Assembly: GCF_900111005.1 (NCBI RefSeq)
Contig: NZ_FOFV01000019.1
Location: 62,001-126,000 of the forward strand
Reading direction: 5' to 3'
Length of the DNA stretch: 64,000 nucleotides
DNA from: Lentzea albida
GTDB lineage: Bacteria; Actinomycetota; Actinomycetes; Mycobacteriales; Pseudonocardiaceae
Shown here: piece after piece, positions 1-8,484 of the stretch
Layout of the letters: each line of letters begins with the position of its first letter
How positions within the stretch are numbered: the first letter of the stretch is position 1
Notes under the pieces: model-generated
Databases searched by the model: none
What the model was told of the DNA's origin: nothing
What the model saw: the letters and a program-made list of their open reading frames with translations, nothing else
Translations under genes and position numbers: made by a program

Positions 1-867
1 CTCAACCAGCTGCAGAAGGGCCAGGTCCGCAAGGGCGTCGTGTCCTCGATCGTCAACTTCGGTGCCTTCGTGGACCTGGGTGGCGTCGACGGTCTCGTCC
101 ACGTCTCGGAGCTGTCCTGGAAGCACATCGACCACCCGTCCGAGGTCGTCGAGGTCGGTCAGGAAGTCACCGTCGAGGTCCTCGACGTCGACATGGAGCG
201 CGAGCGCGTCTCCCTGTCGCTGAAGGCCACGCAGGAAGACCCGTGGCGCCAGTTCGCCCGCACCCACGCGATCGGCCAGATCGTGCCGGGCAAGGTCACG
301 AAGCTGGTTCCGTTCGGTGCGTTCGTCCGCGTGGACGAGGGCATCGAGGGCCTGGTCCACATCTCCGAGCTGGCCGAGCGCCACGTCGAGATCCCGGAGC
401 AGGTCGTGCAGGTCGGCGACGACGTCATGGTCAAGGTCATCGACATCGACCTGGACCGCCGCCGCATCTCGCTGTCGCTCAAGCAGGCCAACGAGGGCTT
501 CACGGTCGACACCGAGTTCGACCCGACCCAGTACGGCATGGCCGCCGAGTACGACGACCAGGGCAACTACATCTACCCCGAGGGCTTCGACCCGGAGACC
601 CAGGAGTGGCAGGACGGCTTCGACAAGCAGCGTGAGGAGTGGGAGCGCCAGTACGCCGAGGCGCACACTCGTTACGAGGCCCACATGAAGCAGATCCGCA
701 AGGCCGCCGAGGCCGAGGAAGAGGCTTCGGCCGAGGGTGCGGGCAACTACACCTCCGGTGGCGACGCTCCTTCCGCTTCCGTCGGCGCGCCGGCCCAGTC
801 GGGTGGCACGCTGGCCTCCGACGAGCAGCTCGCTGCTCTGCGCGAGAAGCTGTCGGGCGGCATGTGA
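1..867 (+). CDS. rpsA: 30S ribosomal protein S1, C-terminal part (5' end outside window)
   Basis: This is the C-terminal part of ribosomal protein S1, which binds mRNA on the 30S subunit through tandem OB-fold S1 domains. The frame is open from base 1, so the start lies to the left of the window. Two S1 repeats are visible: one with GLVHVSELSWKHI followed by VEVLDVD, the other with GLVHISELAERHV followed by KVIDIDLDRRRISLSLKQ. After them comes the acidic, Tyr/Glu-rich tail and a Ser/Ala/Gly-rich end (GEKL..-type LREKLSGGM) typical of actinobacterial S1. The gene is followed directly by a hairpin terminator. The identity is secure. In actinobacteria rpsA is followed by coaE, as here. Confidence 0.97.
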   Translation, partial: LNQLQKGQVRKGVVSSIVNFGAFVDLGGVDGLVHVSELSWKHIDHPSEVVEVGQEVTVEVLDVDMERERVSLSLKATQEDPWRQFARTHAIGQIVPGKVTKLVPFGAFVRVDEGIEGLVHISELAERHVEIPEQVVQVGDDVMVKVIDIDLDRRRISLSLKQANEGFTVDTEFDPTQYGMAAEYDDQGNYIYPEGFDPETQEWQDGFDKQREEWERQYAEAHTRYEAHMKQIRKAAEAEEEASAEGAGNYTSGGDAPSASVGAPAQSGGTLASDEQLAALREKLSGGM

Positions 868-886
868 GTCGCTAGCTAGACGCTTT

Positions 887-920
887 GGCCCTCGCACCCT
901 TTGGGGTGCGGGGGCCTTTT
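887..920 (+). terminator. Rho-independent terminator after rpsA
   Basis: A 13-bp stem with one G-T wobble (ggccctcgcaccc paired with gggtgcgggggcc), a short loop and then a TTTT run begins about 20 bases after the rpsA stop codon. This is the best-formed intrinsic terminator in the window. Confidence 0.85.
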
Positions 921-1089
921 GCTGTGTTTGTCGTGTGTCTTGTTGCGTGCGGCCTGGTCGCCTTGCGTGCTTCCCCTGGGGCTCTGCCCCCCAGACCCCG
1001 GCAATCTGAGATGGGGGCCAGCGCTGGGGGCAGGCTGATGGCACGCCTGTTGCTTAGAGCGGCCGCCGGTTGCTTGGTTTGGTTGCGGT

Positions 1090-1233
1090 GGCGGTGGGGT
1101 CCCGTCCCAAGCCGCACCAAGAGCGGGCCACACCTGAGGGGTGGGGTCAAGTCGACGAAGAGCGTGTCGACTTGACCCCACCCCTCAGGTGCAGCAAGTG
1201 CTGTGGCGCGACTCGTGATGGGACCCCACCGCC
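1090..1233. repeat. 144-bp extended inverted repeat with perfect 26-bp inner arms
   Basis: Inner arms 1131-1156 and 1166-1191 are exact reverse complements over 26 bp with a 9-base loop (gaagagcgt). Outer arms 1090-1106 and 1217-1233 are complementary at 16 of 17 positions, with unpaired flanks of 24 and 25 bases between the outer and inner arms. The element lies in a gene-free stretch (921-1524) between the rpsA terminator and a lipoprotein gene. It is far longer than a transcription terminator needs to be and lacks a T run. No transposase or target-site duplication is seen. It could be a non-autonomous mobile palindrome, a recombination site or a processed RNA hairpin. The function is unknown. 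Confidence 0.9.
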
Positions 1234-1524
1234 GGTACCTCATTGCTCAGGACGGCTCGCCTGCGGCATCGCACCTATCGCACGGCTCGCCTCCGGCGTC
1301 GCGTCGGTCAGGCGTACCCGCTGCTCGACCCGCGCCAGCCTCTGCCTGCCGCCCCAACCCAACTCCCTCCGCTCCGCCACGCTCCCACGCCCCCGGCCCC
1401 CTCGCGTCAGCCCGACCCCCAGCCCGTCCGCGCCACCCCGTTGGCCTCCGTCCAAAGGCGCGCCGAGGTCCACCCGTTCACTCTGTGGTGGAGGCCCAAC
1501 CTCGTTGTGTAGGTTGACAAACCT

Positions 1525-2145
1525 ATGCGTGGGAACAGGTTCTTCGTGGCACTGGGCGCGGGTGTGCTGGCGGTCTGTGCGGGGTGCTCCACTGCTGTGC
1601 CGCAGACTCAGGCGCCGCCGCCGCAGATTCCGAAGATCACGCCGCCCACTACGCCCTCCCGGACGCCGGTGATGGTCGATCGTCCGGCGCTGCCCGACGA
1701 CTGCGAGCTCGTGGTGCCCGCTGAGGTCATGAACGCGACGCTCGGGCAGGAGTTGCCCGGGGAGCCGCGGATCATCGTCGGCATCAAGGAGCCCGGGATC
1801 GGGCGCACCGGGAAGATCGACTGCTACTACGGCATTCCCGAGAAGCGGAACCTGCCGGACGCGAAGATCGTCATCGGGTTGTCGACGTACACGGACGACC
1901 TGACGGCGCGGACTCGTGTCAACGAGAGCGTCGAGGCCGAGCGGGCCGAGGGGGCGAAGGTCACCGAGGTCGACGTCGGCAAGCAGAAGGGGATGCTGGT
2001 CGAGGGCAAGGACGAGCAGTTGCTCATCGGGTCGCTCGGCAAGTCGACGTTCGTGGTGCGCAACCGCAACAACTTCATCCCCAAGGAGAAGCTGGTCGCG
2101 ATCCTGCCGGTGCTCGCCCAGCAGTCGATGACGCCGCCCGTCTAA
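1525..2145 (+). CDS. Putative DUF3558-like secreted lipoprotein
   Basis: The 206-aa protein begins with Arg/Asn, a hydrophobic stretch (FFVALGAGVLAV) and a lipobox-like CAGC, so it is probably lipid-anchored outside the membrane. A Pro/Thr/Gln-rich linker (about residues 24-50) precedes a compact domain with two widely spaced cysteines (DDCELV and IDCYYG), the layout of DUF3558 lipoproteins of actinomycetes. Function is unknown. There is no clear Shine-Dalgarno before the ATG, so translation may be leaderless. It lies 9 bp upstream of coaE on the same strand and is probably co-transcribed with it. Confidence 0.6.
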   Translation: MRGNRFFVALGAGVLAVCAGCSTAVPQTQAPPPQIPKITPPTTPSRTPVMVDRPALPDDCELVVPAEVMNATLGQELPGEPRIIVGIKEPGIGRTGKIDCYYGIPEKRNLPDAKIVIGLSTYTDDLTARTRVNESVEAERAEGAKVTEVDVGKQKGMLVEGKDEQLLIGSLGKSTFVVRNRNNFIPKEKLVAILPVLAQQSMTPPV

Positions 2146-2154
2146 CCTGGCGGC

Positions 2155-3303
2155 ATGCTCAGGGTGGGGTTGACCGGGGGAATCGGGTCCGGGAAGTCGA
2201 CGATCGCGCGGTTGCTCGCGGAGCGCGGGGCCGTGGTCATCGACGCGGACAAGTTGGCGCGTGAGGTGCTCGAGCCCGGCACTGACGGGCTGGCGGAGGT
2301 CGCCAAGGCGTTCGGTGAGGACGTGCTCAACGCCGACGGCACGTTGGACCGGGCCGCGTTGGCGGCCAAGGCGTTCGCTAGCGAGGAGGCTCGGCAGACG
2401 CTCAACGGGATCACGCACCCGCGGATCGGGGCGCTCACCGGGCAGCGGATGGCCGAGGCTCCCGAGGACGCCATCGTCGTGCACGACATCCCGTTGCTGG
2501 TGGAACGGGACATGGCGGCCGTGTACCACCTGGTGATCGTCGTGTTCGCGGACTCGGCGACGCGGCTGGAGCGGCTCGTCGGCAGCCGGGGGATGGACCG
2601 GCAGGACGCCGAGAAGCGGATCGCCGCGCAGGCCACCGACGAGCAGCGGCGGGCCGTTGCGGACGTGTGGCTGGACAACAGCGGTGAGGTTCCGGACGTC
2701 ACGGCGTTGTGGGACCGGCTGGTGGGGTTCGAGAAGAACGTGCGCACGCAGTCGTACGCGTCCGGGGCGCCGAAGGTCGTGCCGTACGACGAGACGTGGC
2801 CCGCGCAGGCGCTCCGGATCGCGCGGCGGATCAGCCTGGCGGCGGGCGGCAGGCACGTGGAGCACATCGGGTCCACGTCGGTGCCGGGACTCGCGGCCAA
2901 GGACGTGCTCGACTTCCAGCTCGCGGTCGAGGACGTGGAGACCGCCGACGGGCTGCGGGAAGCGCTGGCGCAGGCCGGGTTCCCGTACGTGGGGCCGTAC
3001 GAGGACACACCGCGCGGTGAAGGCGGGTGGGACAAGCGGTTGCACGCCGGCGCCGACCCCGGACGGCGGGTCAACCTGCACCTGCGGGTCGAGGGCGCGG
3101 CGAACTGGCGGTGGGCGGTCGACTTCCGCGACTGGCTGCGGCACGACGCGCAGGCGCGCGAGGAGTACGCGAACCTCAAACTGGAGCTGTCACAACGGTT
3201 CGCGGCCGACGGTGACGGGTTCGCCTACGGGGACGCGAAGGAGCCGTGGATGGTGGCGGCGGTGCGGCGCGTCGAGGCCTACAGGGGCGGCCAGGCGTCG
3301 TAG
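2155..3303 (+). CDS. coaE: Dephospho-CoA kinase fused to GrpB/UPF0157 domain
   Basis: Residues 1 to about 195 are dephospho-CoA kinase, which phosphorylates the 3'-OH of dephospho-CoA in the last step of coenzyme A synthesis. The P-loop GGIGSGKST lies near the N terminus, followed by DADKLAREV and the lid region with RQDAEKRIAAQ. Residues from about 205 to 382 form a GrpB/UPF0157 domain (related to nucleotidyltransferase folds) with the signature HIGSTSVPGLAAKDVLDF. CoaE alone is about 200 aa, so this is a two-domain protein, as in other actinobacteria. The role of the C-terminal half in CoA metabolism is not settled. The 3' end overlaps the convergent DUF402 gene by 25 bp. Confidence 0.93.
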   Translation: MLRVGLTGGIGSGKSTIARLLAERGAVVIDADKLAREVLEPGTDGLAEVAKAFGEDVLNADGTLDRAALAAKAFASEEARQTLNGITHPRIGALTGQRMAEAPEDAIVVHDIPLLVERDMAAVYHLVIVVFADSATRLERLVGSRGMDRQDAEKRIAAQATDEQRRAVADVWLDNSGEVPDVTALWDRLVGFEKNVRTQSYASGAPKVVPYDETWPAQALRIARRISLAAGGRHVEHIGSTSVPGLAAKDVLDFQLAVEDVETADGLREALAQAGFPYVGPYEDTPRGEGGWDKRLHAGADPGRRVNLHLRVEGAANWRWAVDFRDWLRHDAQAREEYANLKLELSQRFAADGDGFAYGDAKEPWMVAAVRRVEAYRGGQAS

Positions 3304-3815
3304 ATGCCGTGCCACGTCAGCCACGACGTCAGGTTGTGGTTGACGTTGCTGAGCTCTTCGAGGGTGCGGTGGACCGTGCGCAGCGCCTGGTCGGCGTCGC
3401 CGGGGCGCAGGACGCGACCCGCGACCGCGGCGGCGAAGTCCTCGCTGCGCACGATGCGGGCCACCGTGCCGCCGGGGACGGCCAGGCCCAGCAACAGGTC
3501 GGTGGTCTGCCAGTGGCGGTGGTCGCGCTCGACCCGCACCGCCGACAGCACGCTCGGGCTGGTGCGCGCGTGCCGCGAACGCGGGCGGTGAGTGGTCAGC
3601 CGCAGGCCCAGTTCGGGCATCAGCCAGCTGACCTCGGAGTCGGAGAACGGGTCTTCCGGTGTGGGGTGTTCGATTCGAAGACCCCACCGTTCGACATAAC
3701 ACGAACTGAGCGTTCGCGAGCCGCCGGACGAATATGAGCGCACGCCCGAAATGGTGTCGACGACATCGACCAACTGAGGTGTAGTGACCGCTCCCACGCC
3801 GCCGAGGGTAGTCAA
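3279..3815 (-). CDS. DUF402-like protein, divergent copy
   Basis: The 178-aa protein is a paralogue of the next gene upstream on the same strand (3886-4395). Shared features include a ..WQTTDL/..WKTTDL segment, the following hydrophobic strand, and a C-terminal helix ending in a W-LT/W-LTW motif. DUF402 proteins (FomD-like) are metal-dependent nucleotide phosphatases that use clustered acidic residues. Here the TDLYLDLIV segment of the neighbour has become TDLLLGLAV and the DTDELISA segment has become RSEDFAAA, so several acidic positions are missing and catalysis is doubtful. The start shown is TTG; a GTG at 3797 is an alternative. It converges on and overlaps coaE. Confidence 0.6.
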   Translation of the reverse strand: MTTLGGVGAVTTPQLVDVVDTISGVRSYSSGGSRTLSSCYVERWGLRIEHPTPEDPFSDSEVSWLMPELGLRLTTHRPRSRHARTSPSVLSAVRVERDHRHWQTTDLLLGLAVPGGTVARIVRSEDFAAAVAGRVLRPGDADQALRTVHRTLEELSNVNHNLTSWLTWHGIYDAWPPL

Positions 3816-3885
3816 ATAAGTGCGCCCAGTTACACGCCGGGTTGATTTGTTACGTCACGGTCAGATGACGATCACACTCTGTGTA

Positions 3886-4395
3886 TCAACGCCAGGTCGT
3901 GGGGCAACCCGAATAGGTGAGCCACCGGACCACATCGTGACCGTGCGCTGAAATGCCCGACACCGCCGAGTAGGTGGTCTCCAACGCCCATTGCGCGCGT
4001 TCCGGGGAGACGAGTTGGTGTTGAACTGCGGAGATCAACTCGTCCGTGTCCAAAACAGTGACGCTGTGGCCCGTTCGGACGATCAGGTCGAGGTACAGAT
4101 CGGTTGTTTTCCAGACACTGCCGATCGCGTTGATCTCCACGACGTCGACGTAGAAGTCGAAGTCGAGCTGGTGCCCGGGGTGCCACGACTGGCGCGTGAC
4201 CCGCAGGTTCAGCTTCGGCAGGAACCAGCTCTCGAAGTGGCTGATCTTCGGATGCCCGGCGAGCGGCCGGAACATGTAGAGGCCCGTCGGCGTGAGCCGG
4301 AACTCGTCGACCCTCCTCAGCTGCCCCTTGGGATCGGTGTTGCTCTTGGCGTCCAGGTCGAAGTACTCGATCTTCGGCGGATGGATGTGTGCCAC
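3886..4395 (-). CDS. DUF402 domain protein (FomD-like phosphatase family)
   Basis: This DUF402 protein of about 169 aa starts with HPPKIEYFD, the usual N-terminal motif of the family, and retains the acidic core FYVDVVEINAI, TDLYLDLIV and DTDELISA expected to bind divalent metal. Characterised relatives are nucleoside di/triphosphate phosphatases; the substrate here cannot be read from sequence. Mycobacteria carry one DUF402 gene at this position between coaE and uvrB, so the tandem pair here is a local duplication. The frame stays open to a GTG at 4431; the GTG at 4395 gives the family-like N terminus. It is divergent from the DUF5685 gene. Confidence 0.72.
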   Translation of the reverse strand: MAHIHPPKIEYFDLDAKSNTDPKGQLRRVDEFRLTPTGLYMFRPLAGHPKISHFESWFLPKLNLRVTRQSWHPGHQLDFDFYVDVVEINAIGSVWKTTDLYLDLIVRTGHSVTVLDTDELISAVQHQLVSPERAQWALETTYSAVSGISAHGHDVVRWLTYSGCPTTWR

Positions 4396-4445
4396 GTCAG
4401 CGATACTGCCATCGCCGGGCCCCGCGGCCACTTAGGATGCCGCGC

Positions 4446-5558
4446 ATGTTCGGGATCATCCGCCCCTGTCGCAACAGAATGGGCGCTGAGCTGCGGTCCG
4501 CGTGGCTCTCACACCTCTGTGGAATGTGCCTGGCGTTGCGCGACGAGCACGGCCACCTCTCGCGGCTCGTCACCAACTACGACGGGCTGATGATCTCGGC
4601 CGCTGTGGAGGCGCAGTCCTCGGTCTCACGGCGCTCCGCCGGGCCGTGCGCGTTGCGGGGCATGAAGTCCGCGGACGTGGCCATCGGGTCCGGGACGAGG
4701 CTGGCGGCGTCGGTGTCGCTGGTGCTCGCCTCGTTGAAGATCCAGGACCACGTCGACGACGGGGACGGGCTCGCCGCCAAGGTGCCGTGGGCCGGGCGCG
4801 CGATGGCGCGGCGCTGGGCCGCCAAGGGCCTGGAGACGGCGTCCGACCTCGGCTTCGACGCGTCGGTGATGGTGGACGCGGTCCGGCGCCAGTCCGACGT
4901 GGAGGGTGGGGCCGGGCTGGGCAGCTCCGTCCTCGTCGTGACCGAACCCACCGAGACCGCGACCGCGTTCGCCGTCGGGCAGACCGCCGTCATCGCCGGC
5001 AGGCCGGGCAACGTGGAGCCGTTGCGCGAGGTCGGGAGGCTGTTCGGGCGGGTGGCGCACCTGATCGACGCCGCGGAGGACCTGGAGGAGGACAAGGCTT
5101 CGGGCGCGTGGAACCCGCTCCTGGCCACCGGGACGTCCGTCGAGGAGGCGCACCGGCTGTGCCTGGACGCCCTGGCGGGGATCAGGCTGGCGCTGAAGGA
5201 CGTGGAGTTCACCGACGGCCGCCTCATGCACAAGCTGATGGTGCACGAGCTCGAGGAGTCGGTGATCCGGGTCTTCGGCAAGCGTCGGCGGCACGAGTAC
5301 CCGCCGGACAAGCACCGCTGGTCGGATCCGGGCAGCGGGCTGTGGGCGTACCCGAGGCTGAACTGGCAGCGGCAGCCGCGCGGGTGCTTCGAGGGCTGCG
5401 GCGCGTTCCTCTACATGTGCGGCACCTGCCAGTTCTGCTGCCGCGACCCGTTCCCGGGCCCGTGGAGCGACAAGCGGCGCGACGGGTGTGACGGCGGCGA
5501 CTGCGGCCCGAACTGCGACTGCAACTGCTGCGACTGCTGCTGTTGCCCGTGCGATTAG
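4446..5558 (+). CDS. DUF5685 family protein with Cys-rich tail
   Basis: The 370-aa protein starts MFGIIRPCRNRMG with the following SHLCGMCLALRD, a hallmark of DUF5685. The body is mostly helical and contains DHVDDGD and an acidic ED-rich segment, reminiscent of helical prenyltransferase-like DUF5685 proteins. The last 70 residues contain about 20 cysteines, first CGAFLYMCGTCQFCC and finally a tail in which most residues are Cys, Asp or Asn. This suggests bound metal or a metal cluster. The ATG at 4446 has AGGA eight bases upstream; the frame also extends to 4389. The gene lies 55 bp before uvrB and may share its transcript. Function is unknown. Confidence 0.8.
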   Translation: MFGIIRPCRNRMGAELRSAWLSHLCGMCLALRDEHGHLSRLVTNYDGLMISAAVEAQSSVSRRSAGPCALRGMKSADVAIGSGTRLAASVSLVLASLKIQDHVDDGDGLAAKVPWAGRAMARRWAAKGLETASDLGFDASVMVDAVRRQSDVEGGAGLGSSVLVVTEPTETATAFAVGQTAVIAGRPGNVEPLREVGRLFGRVAHLIDAAEDLEEDKASGAWNPLLATGTSVEEAHRLCLDALAGIRLALKDVEFTDGRLMHKLMVHELEESVIRVFGKRRRHEYPPDKHRWSDPGSGLWAYPRLNWQRQPRGCFEGCGAFLYMCGTCQFCCRDPFPGPWSDKRRDGCDGGDCGPNCDCNCCDCCCCPCD

Positions 5559-5613
5559 GGCTCTGAACAGGCATAATCGGAAATTGTCAGACCTCCGGCG
5601 TAACGTGCTTCCC

Positions 5614-7776
5614 GTGGCTTTCGCAACCGAGCTCCCGCCAGAGGAAAGCACCGTCAAGGCGCACTCCGAACACCGTCCCGTCGGCGACATCGTCCGCACC
5701 GACGGGCAGTTCCGCGTGGTCAGCGAGTACCAGCCGGCGGGCGACCAGCCGGCGGCGATCGCCGACCTCGAACGCCGCGTGCGCTCCGGCGAGCGCGACG
5801 TGGTGCTGCTCGGTGCCACCGGTACCGGCAAGTCGGCGACGACGGCGTGGCTGGTCGAGAAGCTGCAGCGCCCCACCCTGGTGATGGCGCCGAACAAGAC
5901 GCTGGCCGCGCAGCTGGCGAACGAGCTGAAGGAGCTCTTCCCGCACAACGCGGTGGAGTACTTCGTCAGCTACTACGACTACTACCAGCCCGAGGCGTAC
6001 ATCCCGCAGACGGACACGTACATCGAGAAGGACTCCTCGATCAACGAGGACGTGGAGCGCCTGCGCCACTCGGCCACGATGTCGCTGCTGACCCGGCGCG
6101 ACGTCATCGTGGTCGCGTCGGTGTCGTGCATCTACGGCCTCGGCACGCCCCAGTCGTACCTCGACCGCTCCATCCCGCTCGAGGTGGGCGTGGAGGTCGA
6201 CAGGGACGCGTTCCTGCGCCTGCTGGTCGACGTGCAGTACACCCGCAACGACATGTCGTTCACCCGCGGCTCGTTCCGCGTCCGGGGCGACACGGTCGAG
6301 ATCATCCCGTCCTACGAGGAGCTCGCGGTCCGCGTCGAGTTCTTCGGCGACGAGATCGACAAGCTCTACTACCTCCACCCGCTCACCGGCGACGTGGTGA
6401 AGGAGGTCAAGGACCTCCGGATCTTCCCCGCGACGCACTACGTGGCGGGCCCGGAGCGCATGGAGCGCGCGATCCGCGACATCGAGGCCGAGCTGGAGAC
6501 GACGCTCGCGCAGATGGAGCGCCAGGGCAAGCTGCTGGAGGCCCAGCGCCTGCGCATGCGCACGCAGTACGACCTGGAGATGATGAAGCAGGTCGGCTTC
6601 TGCAACGGCATCGAGAACTACTCGCGCCACATCGACGGCCGCGGCCCCGGCACCGCGCCGGCGACGCTGCTCGACTACTTCCCGGACGACTTCTTGATGG
6701 TCATCGACGAGTCGCACGTGACGGTGCCGCAGATCGGTGGCATGTACGAGGGCGACGCGTCCCGCAAGCGCAACCTCGTCGAGCACGGCTTCCGCCTGCC
6801 CTCGGCGCTCGACAACCGCCCGCTGACGTGGGAGGAGTTCGCCGACCGCATCGGCCAGGTCGTGTACCTGTCCGCGACGCCCGGCCCGTACGAGATGGGC
6901 CAGTCCGGCGGCGAGTTCGTCGAGCAGGTCATCCGCCCGACCGGCCTGATCGACCCTGAGGTCGTCGTGAAGCCGACCGAGGGCCAGATCGACGACCTGG
7001 TGCACTCGATCCGCGAACGGGCGGAGCGCGACGAGCGCGTGCTGGTCACGACGCTGACCAAGAAGATGGCCGAAGACCTGACGGACTACCTGCTCGAACT
7101 GGGCATCCGGGTCCGCTACCTGCACTCCGAGGTGGACACCCTGCGCCGCGTCGAACTGCTGCGGCAGCTCCGCCTCGGCGAGTTCGACGTGCTGATCGGC
7201 ATCAACCTGCTCCGCGAGGGCCTCGACCTCCCGGAGGTCTCGCTGGTCGCGATCCTGGACGCCGACAAGGAGGGCTTCCTCCGCTCCGGCACCTCGCTCG
7301 TGCAGACCATCGGCCGCGCGGCCCGCAACGTGTCCGGTGAGGTCCACATGTACGCGGACAAGATCACCGACTCGATGCGGCACGCCATCGACGAGACCAA
7401 CCGCCGCCGGGCCAAGCAGGTCGCCTACAACACCGAGCGCGGCATCGACCCGCAGCCGCTGCGCAAGAAGATCACCGACATCCTGGAGGCCGTCTACTCC
7501 GAGGCGGAGGACGAGGTCCAGGTAGGCGGCTCAGGCCGCAACGCGTCCCGCGGCAAGCGGGCCGCCGGCGAGAGCGGCCGGTCGTCCGGTGTCGTGGCGT
7601 CGCACGAGCGGGCCGGGATGGCCCGCTCGGAGCTGGCGGACCTGGTGCAGTCGCTGACCGACCAGATGATGAACGCGGCTCGGGACCTCCAGTTCGAGCT
7701 GGCGGCCCGGCTGAGGGACGAGATCCAGGACCTCAAGAAGGAGCTGCGGGGGATGGACGCGGCCGGCGTCAAGTGA
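5614..7776 (+). CDS. uvrB: Excinuclease ABC subunit B
   Basis: This is UvrB, the damage-verifying helicase-like subunit of nucleotide excision repair; it is loaded by UvrA and recruits UvrC. The 720-aa protein shows the P-loop GATGTGKSATTAWL (residues about 67-80), the beta-hairpin region YYDYYQPEAYIPQTDTYIEK, the Walker B motif MVIDESHVT, helicase motif VI QTIGRAARN, and a C-terminal UVR motif (QLARDLQFELAARLRDEI-like) that contacts UvrC. The GTG start at 5614 (VAFATELPP) fits the family N terminus. The frame is open further upstream but there overlaps the DUF5685 gene. Slightly longer than the E. coli protein, as in mycobacteria. No SOS box was found upstream. Confidence 0.97.
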   Translation: MAFATELPPEESTVKAHSEHRPVGDIVRTDGQFRVVSEYQPAGDQPAAIADLERRVRSGERDVVLLGATGTGKSATTAWLVEKLQRPTLVMAPNKTLAAQLANELKELFPHNAVEYFVSYYDYYQPEAYIPQTDTYIEKDSSINEDVERLRHSATMSLLTRRDVIVVASVSCIYGLGTPQSYLDRSIPLEVGVEVDRDAFLRLLVDVQYTRNDMSFTRGSFRVRGDTVEIIPSYEELAVRVEFFGDEIDKLYYLHPLTGDVVKEVKDLRIFPATHYVAGPERMERAIRDIEAELETTLAQMERQGKLLEAQRLRMRTQYDLEMMKQVGFCNGIENYSRHIDGRGPGTAPATLLDYFPDDFLMVIDESHVTVPQIGGMYEGDASRKRNLVEHGFRLPSALDNRPLTWEEFADRIGQVVYLSATPGPYEMGQSGGEFVEQVIRPTGLIDPEVVVKPTEGQIDDLVHSIRERAERDERVLVTTLTKKMAEDLTDYLLELGIRVRYLHSEVDTLRRVELLRQLRLGEFDVLIGINLLREGLDLPEVSLVAILDADKEGFLRSGTSLVQTIGRAARNVSGEVHMYADKITDSMRHAIDETNRRRAKQVAYNTERGIDPQPLRKKITDILEAVYSEAEDEVQVGGSGRNASRGKRAAGESGRSSGVVASHERAGMARSELADLVQSLTDQMMNAARDLQFELAARLRDEIQDLKKELRGMDAAGVK

Positions 7777-8484
7777 TCCCCGGCGCCGCCGGTGGCGTGG
7801 GCGGCGCGAGGGAATCGCTGTACGAGGAGTTGGCCGGCGCGGGTGGCCTGGAGTCTGTTCTCCGGGCCGCATGCCCCGGTTGCGAGATCCGTCATGGGCG
7901 GCTCTCGAGGCGCTTTCGGCGGCCGGAAAGCCGCGGTGCGCGAGATCGACTGCACCGTGCACGTCACTCCGGTCGTCGGCCGTTGTCTGGCCGTTCGCGG
8001 ACTTCGTCGCCGACGCGTACAAGGGCGGCGACCGCGTCGAGTTCGCATGGCGGACGGTCCGTGTGAGTGGACGGCATGGGCTGACGGAGTTCGTCGGGGA
8101 GGCGATGCGGGACCCGCAGCCTCGGCGGGCGATCGCAGTCGCTGTGCGGAGGTGCGCCGCCTCGGCGCCGCATCTCCCGAGGAGCTTCACGGCAAGCACC
8201 TCGGCCAGCGGTGTGCGGCATCGCGTCGGGTTCGCACGCCGCTCCTCCGTGCGTCGGCGACTGCCGGTGTCGCCGTCCGGCAGGACCGTTCGTCTTCGGC
8301 TCGCCCTCGGCATCGCGGGATCGCTGTGTCTACTGTGGATCGCCGCGTGCGCTGAGTTAGATCGCCGTGCCGGTGCGTAATCCCGTGTGGTCATAACGAT
8401 TTGCGCTTCCCGCGTAAATCGCCCTCTGGGGTGAGATGTTCGCTGACAGCTTTCGTCAGGGGCTCGGACGGCCATGATCTCGGG
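7777..8484. other. Gene-free 0.7-kb stretch, possibly decayed coding DNA
   Basis: No convincing intact gene is present. One plus-strand frame between about 7990 and 8180 reads like protein (FADFVADAYKGGDRVEFAW then LTEFVGEAMRDPQ), while an earlier frame near 7800-7870 reads ARESLYEELAGAGGLESV. These are in different frames and lack a sensible start, suggesting the remnant of a small gene broken by indels. The long minus-strand open frame over this region is Arg/Ser/His-rich and looks like a GC-driven shadow. The family of the remnant is not recognised. Confidence 0.4.

Noticed and set aside
1240..3144. 634-aa minus-strand frame over lipoprotein and coaE
   Set aside because: Low-quality composition; coaE on the other strand is certain.
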